The notes under the pieces were generated by a model, which ran no database searches, was not told the origin of the DNA, and was given only the letters and a program-made list of their open reading frames with translations. From Nitrospira sp. (GTDB taxonomy: Bacteria; Nitrospirota; Nitrospiria; Nitrospirales; UBA8639), in contig CP058931.1 in assembly GCA_024760505.1 (NCBI GenBank), positions 3,638,597-3,702,596 of the forward strand: 64,000 nucleotides of DNA. The letters run 5' to 3'. The number at the start of each line of letters is the position of its first letter. Position 1 is the first letter of the stretch. The translations under genes were made by a program, and so were the position numbers. Below are positions 53,705-61,149 of this stretch, one piece after another.

Positions 53705-56700
53705 CTATTGAATCTCCCAGTCGGAGGGAGCTGAGCCGGGGAACCCCACGCTTGAAACCGATGCCCCATTCATCAGCCAGACGGCTACGGTCCCGCTCCG
53801 CCCATTTCGCCAGATGACATCCGATTTGCCATCGCCATTGATATCGCCGACTTGAGAAATCTGCCATGCTAGGGGTACTCCGCCAGGAAAACCGGGGGCA
53901 GCAATGGTGGTCCCATTCATCAACCAGATCGCGGTACTGCCGTCAGTCGTATTGCGCCAGACCAGATCGGCTTTGCCATCACCATTCACATCACCGACAC
54001 CTGCAATCTGAAATGCCGTGGAGGCACTGCCGGGAAAGCCGACCCCCGTGATACCTAATCCGTTCATCAGCCACACGGCTACGGTGCCACTTGTCCCATT
54101 GCGCCAGATGACATCCCCCTTGCCGTCTCCATTCACATCGCCCACACCCGCAATCCGCCAGGCCGCAGGCACCCCGCCCGGAAAACCGGGAGCAGCGATT
54201 TTCGTTCCGTTCATCAGCCAGATGGCCGTACTGCCATCAGTCCTGTTGCGCCAGACCAGATCGGCTTTCCCATCGCCGTTGACATCTCCCACGCCGGAAA
54301 TCTCAAACGCCAGCGACGCGCTTCCGGGAAAACCCACGGACGTCACCGACACTCCATTCATCAGCCACACGGCTACGGTGCCACTTGTCCCATTGCGCCA
54401 GATGACATCCCCCTTGCCGTCTCCATTCACATCGCCCACACCCGCAATCCGCCAGGCCGCAGGCACCCCGCCGGGGAAGCCTGTAGCTGCGATCGTGGTT
54501 CCATTCATCAACCAGATGGCCGTGCTGCCATCTTGGGTGTTTTGCCAGATCAGATCGGTCGTACCGGACGCATCCAGATCGGCCAAAGCCGGAGTACCTG
54601 TACCCGTATTCGTATTCTTTGGGGGCACCAACGTCAAGGCCGTCGTGACAAAAAAGTCCGGGCCCGAAAGCGCAATGGCTTTTCTGGCCTTCGTGGTTCG
54701 ATGGATCTGCTCAAACAAAATATTCTTGGTAAATCCAGAGGTCACCTTATGTTGCCCGGAGAGATGATACAGGAGGTCAGGCGACGACCCTACTCCTATG
54801 GTTTCACTCTCGCGGAAATTCGGTTGCCCCGCTACAGCCCCGGCCGAGACATTCAGAAATTCCGTCGTGGCCCCCGTCGTTTTATTCACCGTATAAATCC
54901 GGGCCGGAGCCACAGCCCCACCGGATACGGGTCGGTTATCCGTGATTGCATACAACGTCCCGGCCGCATCAAACGCCAGGTCCATGAAGTTTCCAAACAG
55001 TTTGGCCTTTTGCGTGGCGACGCCGGTCGTCGGATTAATCGTGACTAACCGGCGAAGAGTATTCACCTCGGAGGTCACCACGAGTAACCCCCACAGTCGG
55101 TTGGTTCCGGGCTCCGTGGCCAGACCCCGCCCTCCTTCTAAGGATTCACCTGTCGATAAGGACAAGCGGATCGTGGCCAGCGTGGCCCCGGTGCTGGGAT
55201 TGAGCTGATACAGATTCGGCGGAGTTCCCGCTTGTTTAGCAAGCGTCAGCTCTTCTACGGAATACAAGTTGGACCCGACATAAGCCAAGCCATGAGTGCG
55301 GTGCGTGAGATTTCCAATTTTGGACACCACCCCATCAGTACGAAGGCGATAGAGGCTATTCACCAGCGGCCCGGTCTTGGGATCATTTTGCACCCCCATG
55401 AGCAGAACCGGTGGACCGGAGGAGATGACCAAACCGACGCCACTACCTGGTGAAACATTCGTTCCCGCTGTGGGGTTTTGACTGATCACATTTCCCGAAG
55501 CCACCGTGTCGCTAAAAACTGACGTCACGTTCCCCACCGTCAAGCCTACACCCGCAATGGCAGCTTGTGCCGCAGCCTGCGATTTATTGACCACATTGGG
55601 CACGGCCGTTCCCAGCGATACCACCAGAGCGACCGCACTGCCTGGGGCCACATTGGACCCCCCTGTCGGATCTTGACTGATGACGTTCCCGATGGCCACC
55701 GTCTGACTGTTGGCCGATGTCACCGTCCCAACTTTCAGCCCTGCCGCGGTCAGAGCTGTTTGAGCACTACCTTTCGAACTCCCGACGACATCGGGCACCT
55801 TTGCCCCAAGGGACACAACCAGGGCTACCGCACTGCCTGCCTCCACCTTTGCCCCTGCCGCCGGATTCTGACTAATGACCTTGCCCACGGCCACACTGGA
55901 ACTATTGGCCGTGGTCACCCTGCCCACAGTCAAGCTGGCTGAGGTAATCTCCGTTTGGGCCCCCGCTTGCGTCAATCCCACCACATTCGGCACCACCACC
56001 CCTGAGGACACCACCAACGCCACAGCACTAGCTGGAGCTACATTGGTCCCGGCCGCCGGCGTTTGACTGATGACCGTGCCGGCCGGCACGGTCGTACTGG
56101 TCGCCGTGGTCACTGTCCCCACGGTCAAACCCGAACTGGAAATGGCTGCTTCCGCCGCGGCCTGCGTCAAGCCGACCACATTGGGCACCTTTGCCCCAAG
56201 GGATACAACTAGGGCCACCGCACTGCCCGGAGGCACATTACTCCCTGCGACCGGCGTTTGACTGATAACCGTGCCCGCCGGCACCGTGGCACTATTGGTT
56301 GTCGTCCCTGTCCCTACCGTGAGACCTGCTGCCCTAATGGCGGTTTCCGCCGCGGCTTGGGTCAACCCCACCAAGTCCGGCACCGCGGCACCCAGAGAGA
56401 TCACCAGGGTTACGGCATTACCCGGCAACACATTGGTACCTGCTGCGGGGGTTTGGCTGATAACATTGCCGATGGGCACCGTGGCACTATTGGCTGTCGT
56501 CCCTGTTCCTACCGTGAGACCTGCTGCCGTAATCGCGGTTTGCGCGGCCGCCTGCGCCGACCCCACCACATTTGGCACCGTCACTCCAGATATCACGAGA
56601 TCCACCGGACTGCCCGATACCACATTGATTCCTGCCGCCGGATTCTGACTAATCACTGCGCCGATGGGCACCGTGGCACTATTGACCGGCGTCACGGCCC

Positions 56701-56929
56701 CCACAGAAAGATCCGAGCTAATAATAGCGGCCTCTGCTGTTGCTTGTGGGCTTCCGACAACATCGGGGACCTCAGCGGCACCTGCCGTTGCAGGTAAGCC
56801 ACAGATGAGAACTAGCAGGCACACAAGAAACCCGAATTGCAGAAGGATCGAGGCATGATTTCTTTGCAATTTCTGACAGGTAAAATTCAACATCGATTCG
56901 TTCTGGTGCAGAACTTTCATAAAATTCAT
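53705..56929 (-). CDS. Exported PASTA / middle-domain / FG-GAP protein, paralogue 2 (7 PASTA)
   Basis: 1074 residues from the ATG at 56929 (MNFMKV), which has GGAG 8 nt upstream and aligns with paralogue 1; a longer frame starts with TTG. After a signal segment (FGFLVCLLVLICGLPATAGA) come seven PASTA-like repeats, the same middle domain (MGVQNDPKTGPLVNSLYRLR) and six FG-GAP-like repeats ending DWEIQ. The first FG-GAP unit is slightly diverged (LADLDASGTTDLIWQN). Parts of it match paralogue 3 closely at the DNA level, e.g. around the middle domain. Confidence 0.87.
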   Translation of the reverse strand: MNFMKVLHQNESMLNFTCQKLQRNHASILLQFGFLVCLLVLICGLPATAGAAEVPDVVGSPQATAEAAIISSDLSVGAVTPVNSATVPIGAVISQNPAAGINVVSGSPVDLVISGVTVPNVVGSAQAAAQTAITAAGLTVGTGTTANSATVPIGNVISQTPAAGTNVLPGNAVTLVISLGAAVPDLVGLTQAAAETAIRAAGLTVGTGTTTNSATVPAGTVISQTPVAGSNVPPGSAVALVVSLGAKVPNVVGLTQAAAEAAISSSGLTVGTVTTATSTTVPAGTVISQTPAAGTNVAPASAVALVVSSGVVVPNVVGLTQAGAQTEITSASLTVGRVTTANSSSVAVGKVISQNPAAGAKVEAGSAVALVVSLGAKVPDVVGSSKGSAQTALTAAGLKVGTVTSANSQTVAIGNVISQDPTGGSNVAPGSAVALVVSLGTAVPNVVNKSQAAAQAAIAGVGLTVGNVTSVFSDTVASGNVISQNPTAGTNVSPGSGVGLVISSGPPVLLMGVQNDPKTGPLVNSLYRLRTDGVVSKIGNLTHRTHGLAYVGSNLYSVEELTLAKQAGTPPNLYQLNPSTGATLATIRLSLSTGESLEGGRGLATEPGTNRLWGLLVVTSEVNTLRRLVTINPTTGVATQKAKLFGNFMDLAFDAAGTLYAITDNRPVSGGAVAPARIYTVNKTTGATTEFLNVSAGAVAGQPNFRESETIGVGSSPDLLYHLSGQHKVTSGFTKNILFEQIHRTTKARKAIALSGPDFFVTTALTLVPPKNTNTGTGTPALADLDASGTTDLIWQNTQDGSTAIWLMNGTTIAATGFPGGVPAAWRIAGVGDVNGDGKGDVIWRNGTSGTVAVWLMNGVSVTSVGFPGSASLAFEISGVGDVNGDGKADLVWRNRTDGSTAIWLMNGTKIAAPGFPGGVPAAWRIAGVGDVNGDGKGDVIWRNGTSGTVAVWLMNGLGITGVGFPGSASTAFQIAGVGDVNGDGKADLVWRNTTDGSTAIWLMNGTTIAAPGFPGGVPLAWQISQVGDINGDGKSDVIWRNGRSGTVAVWLMNGASVSSVGFPGSAPSDWEIQ

Positions 56930-57230
56930 ATCGTTGACTCCATTCAGCAAGAATCAGCTGCCCAGCCCACGGCGCCCCAGGCTCGCCTGGTTACACCCGC
57001 TACCTACGCGCCTGACCCATGGATTGCCGTTGCGTTTTGCGGTGAAATGAAAGAAAAGGGTTTCGTTGTCTCTGCAATGGGGGAGGGTTTGGTCGTGTTA
57101 TCAATCAGATGGGTGAAAGATTTCTGATTAGGAACACGGAAAAAATAAAGCCCAGTATAACATGAGAGGGTTAACGCGTTCCATCCTTAGCCGGTTGGCC
57201 TGCTGGTCCCCATCCGACGTGAATTATTAT
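56930..57230. other. Spacer between paralogues 2 and 3
   Basis: About 300 bases, no gene or hairpin recognised. A promoter for paralogue 2 may lie here, but none could be pinned down. Confidence 0.4.
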
Positions 57231-60200
57231 CTACTGAATCTCCCAGACTGAGGAAGCCGAACCGGGGAAACCCACGGCCGAAATTGACAATTCGTTCATC
57301 AGCCAGACGGCCACCGTTCCACTCGGGTCATTGCGCCAAATGACATCCGCCTTGCCATCCCCATTCACATCACCGACTTGAGAAATTTTCCACGCTAAGG
57401 GTACCCCGCCAGGAAAACCGGGGGAAGCAAGGGTGGTCCCATTCATTAACCAGATGGCCGTGCTGCCATCGCTCTTGTTGCGCCAGACCAGGTCGGCTTT
57501 GCCATCCCCATTCACATCGCCCACGCCCGCAATCTCAAACGCTGTCGATGCACTACCGGGAAAGCCGACCCCCGTGATAGTTAACCCGTTCATCAGCCAC
57601 ACGGCGACGGTCCCGGTGCTATTGCGCCAGATAATATCGGCTTTGCCATCGCCGTTCACATCGCCCACGCCCGCAATTTGCCAGGCCAAAGACAATCCGC
57701 CAGGAAAACCGGAAGAAGCAATGGTGGACCCATTCATCAGCCAGATGGCCGTGCTGCCATCGCTCTTGTTGCGCCAGACCAGGTCGGCTTTGCCATCCCC
57801 ATTCACATCGCCCACGCCAGCAATCTCAAACGCCGTTGACGTACTTCCGGGAAAGCCCACGGACGTCACCGACACCCCGTTCATCAGCCACACGGCCAAC
57901 GTGCCGGTAGCCTTCCGCCAAATGACATCCGCCTTGCCATCGCCGTTCAGATCACCCACGCCCGCGATCTGCCAGGCCAGCGGCACCCCGCCTGGAAAAC
58001 CGGAGGCCGCGATTCTCGATCCGTTCATCAACCAGATCGCGGTGCTGCCATCAGTCGTATTCCGCCAAACCAGATCGGTCGTACCGGACGCATCCAGATC
58101 CCCCAAGGCCGGAAGATTGGGACTCATGGGTGGCACCAACGTCAAGGCCGTCGTCACAAAAAAGTCCGGGCCCGTGATCGAAATTGCGGTTCTGGCTTTA
58201 TTATTTAGATTGATCGTTTCAAACAGAATATTTTTAGTAAATCCTGACGTCACCTTATTCTGCCCGGAAAGATGATACAGCAGATCAGATGAAGTCCCCA
58301 TCCCAATCGTTTCACTTTCTCGAAAATTCGGTTGTCCCGCCACGGCGCCCGCCGAGACATTCAGAAATTCCGTTGTGGCCCCCGTCGTCTTATTCACCGT
58401 ATAAATTCGGGCCGGAGCCACGCCCCCGCCGGAAACCGGTCGGTTATCCGTGATCGCATACAGCGTCCCGGCCGCATCAAAGGCCAAATCCATAAAATTC
58501 CCAAACAGTTTAGCCTTTTGCGTGGCCAGGCCCGTTGTCGGATTAATCGTCACCAAGCGGCGGGCATTGTTCACTTCGGACGTCACCACGAGCAACCCCC
58601 ACAACTGATTGGTCCCAGGCTCCGTGGCCAGCCCTCGCCCGCCCTCTAAGGATTCGCTCGTCGATAAGGACAGAGGGATCGAGGCCAGCGTGGCCCCGGT
58701 ATCCGGATTGAGCCGATACATCTTCGGCGGGGTCCCAACCTGTTGCGCAAGCGTCAGCTCCTCCACGGAATACAGATTGGACCCGACAAAGGCCAAGCCA
58801 TGCGTGCGATGCGTCAGATCTGCGATTTTGGTCACCACCCCATCAGTGCGAAGCCGGTAGAGGCTATTCACCAGCGGCCCGGTCTTGGGATCATTTTGCA
58901 CCCCCATCAGAAAAGCCGGCGGTCCGGAGGAAATCTCCAGAGCCACCCCACTGCCGGGAGCCACATTCGTCCCCGCCGTCGGATTTTGACTGATCACGGT
59001 TCCTAGGGGAACGGTGTCGCTAAAAACCGCCGTCACCGTCCCTACAGTAAGGCCCGCCGTGATCAAAGCCGTTTGAGCAACACTCTGCGTCAAGCCCACG
59101 ACATCGGGTACCTGAGCCCCTAGCGATACCACCAGGGCCACCGCACTCCCAGGCGCCACATTGTTTCCTGCTGTCGGATTTTGACTGATGACCGCGCCAA
59201 TCGCCACGGTTGGACTCGTGGCGGTCGTCACCGTCCCTACAGTAAGGCCCGCCGTGGTAATCGCCGATTGCGCCGCCGCCTGCGCCAAGCCCACGACATT
59301 CGGCACTGCGGCGCCCAGGGAGACGACAATGTTCACTGCACTGCCCGCCGTTACGCCCGTGCCTGACGCGGGATTTTGACTGATCACTCTCCCAATGGGC
59401 ACCGACTTACTATTGGCCGAGGTCACCGTGCCCACTGTCAAACCGGACGTGGTAATCGCGGATTGCGCCGCCGCCTGCGTTAAACCGACCACATTCGGCA
59501 CCACCGGCCCCAGGGATACCACCAACGCCACGGCACTCCCAGGTGCCACATTGTTTCCAGCTGTTGGATTTTGACTGATGACATTTCCCGCGGAGACGGT
59601 CGCACTGGCGGCAGTCGTCACCGCCCCCACTGTTAACCCGACATTCGTAATTGCCGTCTGGGCGGCCGCTTGCGCCAGGCCCACGACATTCGGCACCGCA
59701 GTACCCAGGGAAACGACAATGTTCACCGCACTGCCCGCTGTTACACTCGTGCCTGGTGCGGGAGTTTGACTAATGACCCTCCCGATGGGCACCGACTGAC
59801 TATTGGCCGAGGTCACCGTGCCCACTGTCAGGCCGGCATTGGTAATCGCCGTTTGGGCGGCCGACTGGATTAAACCGACCACATTCGGCACTGCCGGCCC
59901 CGTCGACACCACCAGGTTCACCGCACTGCCTGGCGCGACATTGCTCCCGGCCCCTGGATTCTGACTGATGACATTCCCGGTCGGTACCGATGGATGACTG
60001 GCTGTCGTGATGGCCCCTACCGTCAAACCGGCATTGGTAATCGCCGTTTGCGCAGCCGACTGGGTCAGGCCCACCACATTCGGCACCGCGGCTCCCAGGG
60101 ACACCACAAAGGCAACGGCGCTACCTGGCTCCACATTGCCCCCGGCCACGGGGTTCTGACTGATGACGATCCCAATAGGCACGGTCGCACTATTCGCGGA

Positions 60201-61007
60201 CGTCACCGTCCCCACCGTGAGACCCGCATTGGTAATGGCGGTTTGGGCATTGCCCTGTGTGACCCCCACGACATCCGGCACCGACGCGCCCAGGGACACC
60301 ACCAAGGCTACGGCACTGCCCGCCGCCACATTGGTTCCCGCCGCCGGATTCTGACTGATGACATTTCCAATTGCCACAGTCGTACTATTCGCCATCGTCA
60401 CCGTGCCCACCGCAAGGTTGGCACTGGTAATCGCCGATTGCGCCGTACCTTGGGGCAACCCCACGACATTTGGCACCGCGATACCCAAAGACACCACAAA
60501 GGCCACCGCATTACCCTCAAAAACAGGGGTCCCCGCCGCCGGATTCTGACTGATGACGTTTCCAATAGGCACGGTCGCACTATTCGCGGACGTCACCGTC
60601 CCCACCGTGAGACCCGCATTGGTAATGGCAGTTTGGGCATTGCCCTGTGTGACCCCCACCACATTCGGCACCGCCACACCAGAAATCACGAGGTCCACCG
60701 GACTACCCGACACCACATTGATCCCAGCTGCCGGATCTTGGTTGATGACGTGGCCAATGGGCACCCCACCATCAATGGCTGCCGTCACAACTCCTACAGT
60801 GAGATCGTTGTTTATAATCTCTGACTCTGCTGTGGCCTGTGGGCTCCCGATAACATTTGGAACTTCCACGGCTCTTGCGGTCGCTGGAAAGATAACGTTG
60901 AGGAAAACGAGGCTTACGAGAACCAGCAGCCACAGAAAGATCAACTTGTGACCTCTTGGCAACTTCTGGTGGGTTAGATTCAACCCGTTCAGGTGCTGAA
61001 CCTTCAT
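57231..61007 (-). CDS. Exported PASTA / middle-domain / FG-GAP protein, paralogue 3 (10 PASTA)
   Basis: 1258 residues. The start MKVQHLNGLNLTHQKLPRG aligns with the other paralogues, though its ribosome site is weak. A membrane-type signal (FLWLLVLVSLVFLNVIFPAT) precedes ten PASTA-like repeats of ~65 residues, spaced 195 bp apart in the gene. The same middle domain and six FG-GAP-like repeats follow, ending VWEIQ. Two FG-GAP units lack one residue pair (WRKATGTLAVW, WRNSTGTVAVW). It has the most PASTA repeats of the complete paralogues. Confidence 0.87.
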   Translation of the reverse strand: MKVQHLNGLNLTHQKLPRGHKLIFLWLLVLVSLVFLNVIFPATARAVEVPNVIGSPQATAESEIINNDLTVGVVTAAIDGGVPIGHVINQDPAAGINVVSGSPVDLVISGVAVPNVVGVTQGNAQTAITNAGLTVGTVTSANSATVPIGNVISQNPAAGTPVFEGNAVAFVVSLGIAVPNVVGLPQGTAQSAITSANLAVGTVTMANSTTVAIGNVISQNPAAGTNVAAGSAVALVVSLGASVPDVVGVTQGNAQTAITNAGLTVGTVTSANSATVPIGIVISQNPVAGGNVEPGSAVAFVVSLGAAVPNVVGLTQSAAQTAITNAGLTVGAITTASHPSVPTGNVISQNPGAGSNVAPGSAVNLVVSTGPAVPNVVGLIQSAAQTAITNAGLTVGTVTSANSQSVPIGRVISQTPAPGTSVTAGSAVNIVVSLGTAVPNVVGLAQAAAQTAITNVGLTVGAVTTAASATVSAGNVISQNPTAGNNVAPGSAVALVVSLGPVVPNVVGLTQAAAQSAITTSGLTVGTVTSANSKSVPIGRVISQNPASGTGVTAGSAVNIVVSLGAAVPNVVGLAQAAAQSAITTAGLTVGTVTTATSPTVAIGAVISQNPTAGNNVAPGSAVALVVSLGAQVPDVVGLTQSVAQTALITAGLTVGTVTAVFSDTVPLGTVISQNPTAGTNVAPGSGVALEISSGPPAFLMGVQNDPKTGPLVNSLYRLRTDGVVTKIADLTHRTHGLAFVGSNLYSVEELTLAQQVGTPPKMYRLNPDTGATLASIPLSLSTSESLEGGRGLATEPGTNQLWGLLVVTSEVNNARRLVTINPTTGLATQKAKLFGNFMDLAFDAAGTLYAITDNRPVSGGGVAPARIYTVNKTTGATTEFLNVSAGAVAGQPNFRESETIGMGTSSDLLYHLSGQNKVTSGFTKNILFETINLNNKARTAISITGPDFFVTTALTLVPPMSPNLPALGDLDASGTTDLVWRNTTDGSTAIWLMNGSRIAASGFPGGVPLAWQIAGVGDLNGDGKADVIWRKATGTLAVWLMNGVSVTSVGFPGSTSTAFEIAGVGDVNGDGKADLVWRNKSDGSTAIWLMNGSTIASSGFPGGLSLAWQIAGVGDVNGDGKADIIWRNSTGTVAVWLMNGLTITGVGFPGSASTAFEIAGVGDVNGDGKADLVWRNKSDGSTAIWLMNGTTLASPGFPGGVPLAWKISQVGDVNGDGKADVIWRNDPSGTVAVWLMNELSISAVGFPGSASSVWEIQ

Positions 61008-61149
61008 CGCATCCCCGGAGGACTCGGTCGTGGAATAAACTACTTGGCCGAAAGATACCTGATTATGAGCATAAGAGAAATGAAATGTAAGCTAAAATGT
61101 CACATATGAGAAACTATCCGTGTAAGCCAATCAGCTCCCAATATCCATG
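61008..61149. other. Spacer between paralogues 3 and 4
   Basis: 142 AT-richer bases without a gene or clear hairpin. The promoter of paralogue 3 may be here, or it may be read through from paralogue 4. Confidence 0.4.

Noticed and set aside
59994..60824. Long plus-strand frames opposite the PASTA array (e.g. 276, 341, 280 and 249 codons)
   Set aside because: They are antisense shadows of the periodic PASTA and FG-GAP codons, start without ribosome sites and give His/Arg- or Pro/Ser-rich translations with no family.
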